Assembly: GCA_002335605.1 (NCBI GenBank)
Contig: BEDY01000012.1
Coordinates: forward strand, 372,001-436,000
Direction: 5' to 3'
Origin: Prillingera fragicola
Lineage: Eukaryota; Basidiomycota; Tremellomycetes; Trichosporonales; Trichosporonaceae
DNA: 64,000 nt
Each line of letters starts with the position of its first letter. Position 1 is the stretch's first letter. Below, one piece after another: positions 9,705 to 19,587 of this stretch. Under the pieces are notes generated by a model. It had not been told where the DNA came from and did no database searches. It worked only from the letters and a program-made list of their open reading frames with translations. Made by a program: the position numbers and the translations under genes.

Positions 9705-11502
9705 TTATACGACAAACTGGGGTCAGCACGACCCAGTAGCAAGAGCTCACCTTGTATGGGTTCAAAATGCCCTTGGGGTCGAACTGCGCCTTGATCCGCT
9801 TCATGAGCTCGACAGACGTCTTGGTCTGCGAGTAGCCGATATACGGCGCCTTCATGACGCCAAGACCGTGCTCGGCGGACACGGAGCCGTCGCGCTTGGC
9901 CACAATCTCGTAAACAAACGGCTCGATGGCTTGCTGAATCTCGTCGGAAAACTCGCGTGCAATGACGTTGAGATGTAGGTTGCCTTGCCATCAGTTTTTT
10001 GCACCCATGCTACCACTCACCGTCGCCCATGTGGCCGAAACCTGCAACGCCGCGGATGGGATCGTCGACAGCTCCGTCGCCGTTAAGCAACCCTTTGCCG
10101 CGCAAGTGTGTGCGCATCTCCTCGACCACGTTGTACATCTCGCCGACGGGGATCGAGAGGTCGTACTTGTACGCCGCACCAGTCTTGCTGCACGACTCGG
10201 GGATGAGCTCACGCAGCGCCCAGAGGCTGGCAAACTGTGTTTGATCCTGCGCGACGACGCCGTCCAACACAGTCCCAGTATCCATGAGGTGTTCGAGGAA
10301 AGCGTTCAACTCTGTCCTGGTCAGCCTCACCCGACGTAAACGAACGCACCTGCTCGTCATGCTCGACGTTGCTCCCGCCCATCTCGACCAGGCAGTAAAA
10401 GTCGCCCTCGGTCTCAAACAGCTTTTTGTCGCCGCCGCCAACAGCTTGGTTGTGCTTGCGGACGTATGCGTACGAGTGCTTGTCCCAGACCTCAAAGGCC
10501 GAAAGGGTTTCACCGAGGTAGGTCTTTGCGTCGGCGTAGACTTGCTGAGCTGCTTCGAACGACTCGGCCGAGAAGACTGCCACGCGCATGGCGGCGGGAC
10601 GCCGGGGACAGAGGATGGAGACGGCGGTGATGACGCCGAGGGTGCCTTCCGAGCCGATGAACAGTTGCTTCAGATCGAGACCTCGGATCTGTCAGTTATG
10701 GCTGCCAGCAGAAACTCACCAGTGTTGTCCTTGCGCAGCGTACGCAAGCCGTCCCAGATCTTACCATCGGGCAAAACGACCTCGAGACCGAGCACGCTGC
10801 CGTGCAGGCTGCCATACCGCAGCAATCGAAGTCCACCAGCGTTGGTCGAAACGTTGCCGCCAATATGGCACGAACCCTTGGCTCCGAGATCAAGTGGAAA
10901 GATGAAGCCGCGCTCGGCGAGATAGTTGTCTGCTGCCTCAAGTACCACGCCGGCGTCTGCGACTAGAATGTTGGACACGGGGTCGAAGGAGCGGACTTGG
11001 TTGAGGTTTGAGAGGGAAAGGACGACCTCGTCGTGGATTGGAATTCCACCGCCTAAGCTGTCAACCAAAGACTCGTCACGGATTCCATGTGCTGCTCACC
11101 GACAAGACCAGTGTTGCCGCCTTGAGGTACGACCGCAATATTGTTCTCGTTGCAGTACTGCATGACGTGGGACACCTCTTCTGTACTCTTGGGCTTGATC
11201 ACCACTTGGCTCTTGCCGTGATACTTGTTCATCCAGTCGTTGTTGAACCCGACTAGATCATCAGTGCTGGCTGTCCCGTCTAGGGTGGAGAGGAGCGAGG
11301 TGAGTGAGCACAGCAGGCTGCGCAGGTTCTTGACGTGATCCGCTGTCACGACGGTGTACTTTGACGAGCGGGGAGGGAGGACCGAGCCGTGTCGCACATG
11401 GCTGGCCAGCCGAGGATGATACCGAGGATGGCATGCTGCCCGAGGGGCCTGAGAGAGATTGACGGCACGAGAGAGGCCACCGACCAGCCGGGAAACTACC
11501 AT
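9705..11502 (-). CDS. D-lactate / D-2-hydroxyglutarate dehydrogenase (FAD-linked)
   Basis: Six exons on the minus strand (11502-11100, 11052-10720, 10681-10350, 10309-10021, 9983-9751, 9716-9705) give 533 residues. The basic, Ser/Arg-rich start suggests mitochondrial import. The FAD-binding PCMH part carries [16 protein letters not shown] and the block around [15 protein letters not shown]. The C-terminal FAD-oxidase part carries [31 protein letters not shown] (metal-binding histidines) and SAEHGLG. The enzyme oxidises D-2-hydroxyacids, with D-lactate or D-2-hydroxyglutarate the likely substrates, as in yeast Dld2/Dld3 and human D2HGDH; motifs alone do not separate these. The last exon has only four codons (FVV and stop), supported by a GT...CTGACCCCAG intron. 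Confidence 0.9.
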
Positions 11503-11960
11503 GACAGAGCGAATTGGAGTTAACTCAACTCAGTGATCACTGTTTTCGCAGAACGACAAAATGTTGGCCTATAGTGCGCCCAAGAGGAGAGTATGGCCTA
11601 GATGTAACCCAAACCTGGTCGGTCCTGCTGAAGCCGAAGTGGGCAGAGAGGCGGGCACAGGAGACAGAGATAACGACCGGGGAACGAGGTATCACTTGCT
11701 GTGCATGGTATACGATCCAAAGAGGGCGAGTCGCTTGCAGTCCCGAGCAGTTGAACTAGGAGGTATGTAGATGCGAGCGAGCGACAACACTGGAAAGAGA
11801 ATGGGGAGACGTCAAAGGTGTCAGTACAATGGTGGGCTCGGAAATGACCGACAATGACCGGCAATTCCAGGAACCCGAACCATCCACCCCACCGCAGTGG
11901 TGCATCCCCATCGCTTGACCACCTCTGCCGCTCTATTCTGCTATTCATCTACACCTCATC

Positions 11961-13315
11961 ATGGCAGCAACTCTCCCTACGCTCACACCAGAGGGAAAGA
12001 AAGCCCTCGACGCTCACCTCGCAGCGTCCGTCGCAGAGGCAAAGGTCCCTCCCCTATTCTTTGCCGTCTACAATGCCGACGGGCCAGTATACTCGGCCTG
12101 CAAGGGAGAACGCATCCAAGGCGATCCCGAGGCTGGAGAGATCAACGAGGATACAAGTGAGATGCTTCGTAAGCTGGGGTGGCGCTGACAGCAGCTCTGC
12201 AGCTTTTCTCAATGACCAAGCTCGTCGTGTCGGTCGCATGTCTCCAGCTGGCCGAGAGGGGCCTCGTTGACTTTGACGACCCAGCGCTCGTGGAGAAGTA
12301 CTGTCCGGAGCTCGTGGCCATGCCGCTCCTCGAGGGCTTTGCCGAGGACGGCTCCCCCGTGACCCGCCCGCGCAAGAATCCCATCACCCTCCGGCGCCTG
12401 CTCACCCACACCTCGGGGTTGGCCTACAGCTTTACTCTCCCCGCCCAAAACCGCTGGGAACAGTGGGTCAAGGCGCCGTCATGGATCGGGAACAATGCTA
12501 CTGTCGAATCGTTCGTGGCGCCAACGCATTTTGAGCCAGGGACAAAGTACCTGTACTCGACTGGTATCGACTGGGCGGGCATTCTGGTGTGGAAACTCAC
12601 TGGCCAGACGCTCGAGGAGTACTTTAACGAGCACATCTGGGGACCTTGCGGTGTCACTGGAATGACATTCTACCCCACTGACGAGGTCAAGAATAATCTC
12701 ATGGCAATGCGCGGCCGGGACGCGGACGGCAAGCTTATCCTCGTCGATGGTGCGCGGCCCGTCCAGCGCCTCCGCCCAGAGGACATTGGCGTTCTTTCAG
12801 GCGGAGCAGGGCTGCTGGGCACTGTCAAGGGGTATCTGCGCTTCTTGCAGCACCTGCTCGCATGCAAGGATCGCGAGGGGGGAATCATCAAAGTGAGCGC
12901 CTTGACGCCCAGCCGCGCTAACTCTACAGCCAGAGACGTTCAAGCTGCTGTTCACCAATGCTCTCCCTCCGCACAACGAGACGACGGCATACGCTGACAT
13001 TGCCGCCTTTCTCACTTCCCAAGCCTACATCAACAAGGCGATGCTGGACGGCACCTCAATCGAGCACTCGCTAGGCCTCGCCCTCACGACGCGGGACAGC
13101 CCCGACGGCCGCCGCGCAGGCAGCGGCTTCTGGGGTGGCTTGGCGAAGACGCGGTTCTGGATCGATCCTACCACGGGCATCATTGTGCGTTGCGGACCCC
13201 GCGCGATGCTGACGGACAGGGGTTCTGTGGGACGCAGATCTCGGATCCCAACCCGCATGCTTTTGCTGCTGTCATGCAGAAGATGGAGCGCATTGTGTAC
13301 GACAACTTGGCGTGA
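11961..13315 (+). CDS. Class C beta-lactamase-fold serine hydrolase (EstB/LovD-like)
   Basis: Four exons (11961-12156, 12192-12892, 12930-13184, 13220-13315) give 415 residues. The fold's marks are present: the nucleophile motif SMTK (SxxK) in LFSMTKLVVSVACLQL near residue 80, LLTHTSGL, the tyrosine motif YSTG in KYLYSTGIDWAG, and the late GFWGGLAKTRFWIDPTTG block that replaces KTG. Fungal members are esterases, transesterases or amide hydrolases on unknown small substrates, not antibiotic resistance enzymes. There is no signal peptide, so it is probably cytosolic. It stands divergently from the D-2-hydroxyacid dehydrogenase with about 460 bases between starts. Confidence 0.87.
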
Positions 13316-14295
13316 GGAGTGTGAGGGCGGTCTTCCGGGTCGGGAAGCCAAGGATATGGCATGTACCGTTCTTTGCGGGTCTCTGCGCCACCATGTGGTG
13401 AATGTTAAACGCTGTGCAAGAGTAGCACGATAGTGAGGATGATACATTGACTTGATACTTGCCCATGGTAACAGTGCCAAGAGAGAACGCTCACGCGACA
13501 CGTCGCGTTCTGGGCCGAACGCCTGAATCGACCGCACAGCAATGATCATGGAACGGCTAACCACTCTTCCAGGGAGTGCCGCGAGGCCATTGCCGACAAT
13601 ACCGGCTGCATCCACGATGGTACACTGTCATGATCCGCGGAATCCTCGCGGCCAACTGACGCTGTCAAGTCTACTGGTAGATGCAAACGTCAAGGTCAAA
13701 GTTGTGATGCTTGGCGCGCGGCTGGAAAACAAATCCGGAAATCGTGCGAGGGCAGATTACCGTCCATTGCCGTCTCGCCCGCTCACATGTTGCCCTCCAT
13801 GCATGCCGCTTTGCATTGATCGACGCTACTGCAGAGGAAAAAACTACCTGCAATGCTGTAGAGGTCGTGTTCCGTCCCGTGCAGGTCGGCACTACGGTTG
13901 AACATGATTAAGGCACCCGATGTGGACCTCCCTCGTAGATCTTGGCTGCGTTAGAGGCCCAGGCCAGAGATGGATTTCTCACCTAATATAGTCGTTGCTC
14001 TTCCTCTGCTCCTCTGCCTTTCACTGTCTTTGTTAGCATGCTGCTCATGCCAGGCGTGATCCGACTGTAAGGTACGCCGGGCAATTGCCTGTCAAAGCTT
14101 CAGCACCCACATGACGCTCTCGTCAAGCATTCCGGCCAACATGAACTGATCGTGAAAGTTGCTATTCCTCGACGTGCGGGGAGGTGCAGTGATCCGCACC
14201 GCTGTACGAGGCACCGCCCTATAACAGGTCTGACAATTTCTCACATGGTGTATAAAAGACACAAGCCCTCCAGAGCGTCTTTTCCTCATCGCAAC
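13316..14295. other. Intergenic, upstream of the deiminase gene
   Basis: No gene supported. Short open frames at 13542-13911 on both strands have no consistent coding bias. The right end holds the deiminase promoter with a clear TATA box. Confidence 0.4.
14251..14258 (+). promoter_or_regulatory. TATA box of the secreted deiminase gene
   Basis: TATAAAAG, 45 bases before the chosen ATG at 14296. Its position supports that start over the longer open frame beginning at 14152. Confidence 0.6.
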
Positions 14296-15590
14296 ATGCT
14301 AACCACAACGCTCTTCTCCGCCGCTCTTCTCTCCACAATGGCGCTCGCCCAAGAACCCCGCTGGGGTATGCCCGACGAGGGCGCCCCGCACAACCGCACC
14401 TGGATGGCCTTTGCCGCCAGCGCCGATATCTGGGAGGACCTCCTGGACGACGTGCGCGAGGACCTCGCGACGATCGCCAAGACGATTGCCCAGTTTGAGC
14501 CCGTGTCGATGCTGGTGCGCCAGGAGGACCTCGCGATTGCGCAGGGCAAGATTGGGGAGAACCCCAACGTCACGCTCGTTGTTGGCGAGCTCGACGACTT
14601 GTGGATGCGCGACACGGGACCCGTGTTTGTCAACACCAACGGGACTTCTGCCGGCGTCAAGTTCAACTTTAACGGGTGGGGCAACAAGCAGACGCACAGT
14701 AACGACGCCAAGGTCGCCGACGAGGTCGCTGCCAACGTCAGTCTTCCCATCGTGAACACTGCGCTCGTCATGGAGGGCGGCGGCATCGAGGTCGACGGCG
14801 AGGGTACGGCTATCATCACCGAGAGCTGTGTTCTCAACGAGAACCGCAACCCGGGCTGGAGCAAGGAACAGGTCGAGCAGGAGCTGTTCCGCATGCTCAA
14901 CCTCACCAAGATTATCTGGCTTCCCGGAGTCGCCGGCAAGGACAGTGAGTAGCACACCGAGAGCCACCCTGACGCCAGTCACCGACGGCCACACGGACTT
15001 TTACGCGCGGTTCGCATCACCCGGCGTGGTTTTCGCAGGCTTTGAGCCCGACACGACCCAGTTCGACCACAACGTCACGACGCAGCACCTCGAGATCCTC
15101 CGCAGCGCGACCGACGCGCAGGGCCGCTCCCTCAACGTCACTGTTCTCGACGCACCCAGCTCGATCCGCGTCAAGGGCGACGACGCCGAGGACTTTGCCG
15201 CGGGCTACATCAACTTTTACGTCTGCAACGGCGCCGTCATCGGGCCCGAGTTTGGGGACGCAAAGGCCGACGAGGCGGCCAGGGCTGCTATGGAGGCGGC
15301 GTTCCCGGGCCGCAAGATTGTGCAGATCAATATCGATGCGGTGGCCTCGGGTGGTGGTGGCATTCACTGCACGACGCAGCAGGAGCCGGCCTTTGGCGCA
15401 GAGGTGCCTGTGAGTGCAAGCTGGGGATGACATGAGGATGACGCTGATGGCTCAGGTGGTTGTGAACAACGGGACGGAGTCCGGTGGGACCCCATCCGGC
15501 TCCAGCAACTCTGGTGGTAAGCGTCGCAAGGCCAAGAAGACTCTGGGCCGTGTTGCTGCGGCTCTGTCCTTGGCCGTTGCTCTGGCATAA
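14296..15590 (+). CDS. Secreted agmatine / peptidylarginine deiminase-family enzyme
   Basis: Three exons (14296-14944, 14979-15409, 15456-15590) give 404 residues. A signal peptide (MLTTTLFSAALLSTMALA) is followed at once by the mature enzyme. Hallmarks of the PAD_porph / agmatine deiminase fold are WMRDTGPVF, a GG-containing block with NENRNPGW, ITDGHTDFYARF (catalytic His/Asp) and GGGGIHCTTQQEP with the nucleophile cysteine. The enzyme hydrolyses a guanidinium group to ureido plus ammonia; substrate could be agmatine or protein C-terminal arginine. After the domain come a Gly/Ser linker, a KRRKAKK stretch and a short hydrophobic end, which may be a GPI signal. Agmatine deiminases are normally cytosolic, so export points to the peptidylarginine type or to nitrogen scavenging. 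Confidence 0.87.
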
Positions 15591-15885
15591 GCCGCGTTTT
15601 ATCTTCCTCTAGACTTGCACCATAGATGTATAGTAGAAGCATCACGGTATCGGCAACAGGACGCATGTTCCCCTTAGAACCCATGTCAATCTACCCTAAC
15701 CATCAACGCTCGACAGCTGTCAGTCTGCAGTGGTCACGACGTGGAAGGTGCCTGCGAGCAAGGTGTGTGAAAGGACTGAATTAAATACTATGAACAAAGA
15801 ATACCGCATTTCTTATATACCATATTGAAGCCTCCCAAGCTCACCATACACGTACAACATCAAGCGTCCACCCCGTGGCTGCCCT

Positions 15886-17708
15886 TCAAATTCGGCGGTG
15901 CTCGATCCACTCCTCGTCCGACTTGATATCCTGCTTGGTGTCGGTCTCGTGGCCATCCTCTGTAGTATTGTGCCTGCCGACAGCCTGGAGATGGTCGATA
16001 GCCGCATTGCGGTTCCCGCGCAAGCCCTCGTCGAAGACGAGCGAGATCTCATCCAGCGTAAGCCCCTTGATCTCGGGGAAGTAAAAGTAGATGATGGTCA
16101 GGATGACCGACAGAGTACCAATGTAGACGAGATAGTACTTCCACGCGATCGCCGCGAGGGCGATGGGGTTGACGTACGTGTTGAACGCGAGGGCGAGGTT
16201 CTGCACGCACACGAAGATGGCGAGTCCCTTTGTGCGCAGGTTGTACGGCAGGATCTCGGTCGTGTAGCTGTAGCACTGGATGGTCCAGGCAATGTCGTAG
16301 CAGCCGAAAAAGACAAACAGCATGGGAACGACGGCGATGCCCACAGCTTCCTGCTTTGTGCGCGCAAAGGTTGCTGACAGTGCGGTGATGATGATGTAGG
16401 CGACGAGCATGCCTGCAGTCGAGATCAGCCACAAGGGGCGGCGTCCGATGCGGTCCACAAACTGTGCCACGACAGTTGCGATGATGACTGGGGGTCAGAA
16501 TGAACCCAATGGAGTGACAGTTGACGGGCTATACTCACGATTCCAGGCAGCCAGGCAGCCGTTGATCGCACTGACCTCTACTGGCTTGGTGATGCCGACG
16601 AGCTTGAGAATAGGCGAGAGGTAGCTGACCGTCAGCCCAGCATGGTAGCTATAACTCACTAGCTGACGATACCGTTTCCGACCCAGTTGGTGCCGATCGA
16701 GATGACGAGGATGACAAAGAGACGCCTGCGGTTGGCAGGTGTCCGCAAAAAGTCCATGTACGAGGTCTGCTTGTTCATCTCCTCCGAGGCGAGGGAAGCT
16801 TTGATCTCGTTCACCTCGTGCTGGACGAGCGGGTCGTCGACGCGGCCGTTTGCGTGGAACTTTGCGAGCACAGCGACGGCTTTCTCCTCCTGGCCCTTGC
16901 GCATGAGGTAGCGGGGGCTCTCGGGCACGTCGAGCAGGATGATGATGACGATCAGAGGTCCGACAAACTGGAAAAGAGTCGGGAAGCGCCATGACCAGCT
17001 GCTCTTGATATAGAGACCGCCAAAGCAGATCCAAGCGGCGAGAAGACCGCCAACGTATGCGAAAGCGTAGTACGTTGCGCCGAGCGTGGCGCGTAGACGT
17101 GGGTGGGCGATCTCGTGGAGGAGGGCGGGTGCGCAGACCTTGGTGATGCCACCGCCAGCACCGATGATCCAACGAGAGCCAATAAACACTGCTGTCAGCT
17201 CGTGTAGGTGTCAGGAGCTCACTGTGGAAGTCGGTGGCGAATGCATTGACGAAAGAACCAGCGATCTGGGTCACGTCAGCCATGTCTTCTGAGCAAAACT
17301 CACAATAAGACTGGCACCAAGCACAATGCCCCACTTGCGACCAAACTTTGCGGCCATCCAATCACCAACAAACGCCGTTAGAACGGCTGGGAAGAAGACT
17401 GAGGCAGTGGCGAGGCCGAGTTGGGCGCTCTGCGGGTTGTGAAAGTATTCTTTCCACTGAGGGATGGCCTGCAGACCATTGAGCAGGTTTTGGTCATCTG
17501 GGATAAGGGGTTAGTTTACCTCAAGACAATATCAGTGTGTGACTCACAGCCGAGGTAGTAGACACAGAGCGAGATGCCGAGACAGTGGAGGACGTTCCGG
17601 CGCAGGCAAGGGTCCTTCCACCAGCACGCATTGGTGTTGTTCTAACGTCAGCCATGACAAAAAGTAACAACTCACCTCGATGTGAGAGTAGGATGTTGTC
17701 TGGACCAT
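15886..17708 (-). CDS. MFS sugar transporter (lactose/hexose permease-like)
   Basis: Seven exons on the minus strand (17708-17676, 17641-17548, 17497-17304, 17265-17223, 17191-16660, 16624-16539, 16487-15886) give 527 residues, normal for the sugar porter family. Visible motifs are GDWMAAKFGRKWGI after the second helix, GSRWIIGAGGGI, PESPRYLMRKGQEEKA before the central loop, VDRIGRRPLWLIS, and PYNLRTKG...PEIKGLTLDEI near the end. It resembles fungal lactose-permease-type proteins; the sugar cannot be read from the sequence. It is divergent from the GRE2-like gene, sharing a 256-base promoter region with CGG-containing motifs. Confidence 0.9.
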
Positions 17709-17964
17709 CGTTGTTCGGGTGTGGTAGAGATGAGCGAGGAGCCCCGAGGAGCTGCTTGGGGTGCGATATATGGAAACTTGGGACTGTTGTGGTCTATTCG
17801 ACGGCGGATCTCCGGGCCGATCGGCAATCTGACCAAGCGGCGTCGTCGGGTCGGCAATGCCGAGGATCCCGAGATGGCTTCAGTCGTTGGTACATGCATG
17901 CTCTTGAGGGTGCATGGCTATACATGAGCATTACTCGCAAACTATCAACACTACACTCATCAGA
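17709..17964. promoter_or_regulatory. Shared divergent promoter, sugar transporter / GRE2-like reductase
   Basis: These 256 bases separate the two start codons. The middle is rich in CGG/CCG triplets, including an inverted pair CGG-N4-CCG at 17805-17814 and the perfect palindrome GCCGATCGGC at 17816-17825. Such triplets are the usual half-sites of Zn2Cys6 regulators, and one such regulator lies two genes to the right. Confidence 0.5.
17814..17825 (+). promoter_or_regulatory. Candidate regulator site GGGCCGATCGGC
   Basis: It matches 10 of 12 bases of GGGCCGGTCGCC at 24333-24344 upstream of the dehydratase gene (consensus GGGCCGRTCGSC). Location in the divergent promoter of two genes in the same group suggests a shared operator; binding is inferred only. 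Confidence 0.4.
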
Positions 17965-19318
17965 ATGACAGTACAGCAGACCAACGTCCCAGCCCCAGGC
18001 TCACTTAGTACGTCTTTCACGTCACATGGGGCTGACCGGCAGTCCTTGTGACCGGCGCAAGCGGCTACATTGCCAGCTGGATCAGCTTGTACTTGCTCGA
18101 ACAGGGCTACGCTGTCCGGGGTACCACACGCAACGATGCCAAGGGACAGTGGATGAAGAACATGTATGCTGGTCGGGGCTATGACAAGTTTGACTATGTC
18201 GTTGTCTCGGACCTCCTCAACGTGAGCCGAGTGTGGGGCTGTGGCTGACAGTAGGATAATGCTTTCGATGAGGCCGTGATTGGCGTCGAGTAGGTACAGA
18301 CTTGTGCCAATGTACTAACAGCAGTGCCATTATTCACACCGCGTCGCCGTTCCACTGGAACGTCCAGAAACCCGCCGACTTTATCGACAGCGCTGTAGCC
18401 GGCACACAGTGGATGCTCAAGGCTGCGTCCAAGGAACCAAAAGTCAAGCGCGTGGTGCTCACCAGCTCTTATGCGTCGTGCGTACTTGTCGCACGTTCTA
18501 GGCTGACAGTAGTATCCTCGAGAACCGCGAGCCTGGCAGTACCACGTTCACCGAAAAGGACTGGAACCAACAGTCGATCGACGAGGTCAACGAGAAGGGC
18601 GTCGACTCCTGGAGGATGCACTGGTACCGCGCAAGCAAGACTCTGGCCGAGCGCGCGGCATGGAAGTACCTCGAAGACGAGAAGCCGTCGTAAGTGGACT
18701 TGTGCATGCGGAGCTGACCCGTAGCTTTGACCTGGCGACCATCTGCCCGCCTTATGTTCTCGGCCCAATCATTCACGAGGCTGCCAGTCCCGAAACCCTC
18801 AACACTTGTGAGTAGAGGCGTCGATCACGCTGACTTGTAGCGGTCGCAAACTGGTACTCCTTCCTTACCGGAGCCAAGACAAACGAGGACGCCACTGCCG
18901 CAGCCGGTATCCTCTGCGATGTGCGCGACGTCGCTCGCTGCCACGTCAAAGCCTTGCGTTTGCCCGAGGCCGGCGGCCAGAGGTTTGGAGTGGCCACCCG
19001 TGAGTTACCCACGCTATGCATGACTAACTAGTAGGCACGTTCACTATCCAGGTTCTCCTCGACAACGTTCTCGACAACCCGCGCTACCAGGAGGCATTCC
19101 CCAGGATGGTTCGGGGAGTTCCCGGCTCGCCTGTGCCCGCGCAGAACTGGTTTGACTGCTCGAAGTCAATGAAGATGCTGGACATGAAGCCCACGCATGA
19201 GAGCAAGACTGCGTGAGTGTAGCAATTACAGGTCGGCACTGACTCCAGCGTCGATATGACTGAAAGTTTGCTTGAGCGTCAGAAGCAGCGGACCGAGGCG
19301 GCCGCCGTTGCCGTGTAG
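17965..19318 (+). CDS. NAD(P)-dependent aldehyde/ketone reductase (GRE2 / dihydroflavonol-reductase family)
   Basis: Nine short exons (17965-18007, 18043-18221, 18255-18289, 18325-18477, 18513-18689, 18725-18807, 18841-18999, 19035-19212, 19249-19318) give 358 residues. The extended short-chain dehydrogenase marks are the nucleotide-binding ILVTGASGYIASWI, AIIHTASPFHW, VLTSSYAS, and the catalytic YRASK (YxxxK) in WYRASKTLAERAAW. Family members reduce methylglyoxal, isovaleraldehyde and other carbonyls with NADPH. Context between a sugar transporter and an aldonate dehydratase suggests it may reduce an aldehyde such as lactaldehyde or a keto-sugar acid formed by the neighbouring pathway; this is inference. 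Confidence 0.88.
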
Positions 19319-19587
19319 ATGCAGATATTGTGGCATGAATTTGGCAACCCCTTCGCGCCAGCTGCCATGTGCGGGATTAGAAATGGACAGACTGAATGCA
19401 TCAGCCAAGATCAGCTTGGGACTGCTCTGGACAGCGTTGTACAGCTTGCTCATATGGCTGGGTCGTGCCACAGCTCCGTCGCCGGGGTTTATTGCCGGCT
19501 GCCCACCCGATGCGTCTCGGATGAGATCCCGAGATTCCGAAAGCACTCTCCGATGCGTTCACCATTGTCTACATGCCCACGACTGAC

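Noticed and set aside
16049..16432. Histidine/arginine-rich minus-strand frame in the transporter gene
   Set aside because: It is an alternative frame of transporter exon 7; the MFS frame has all family motifs.
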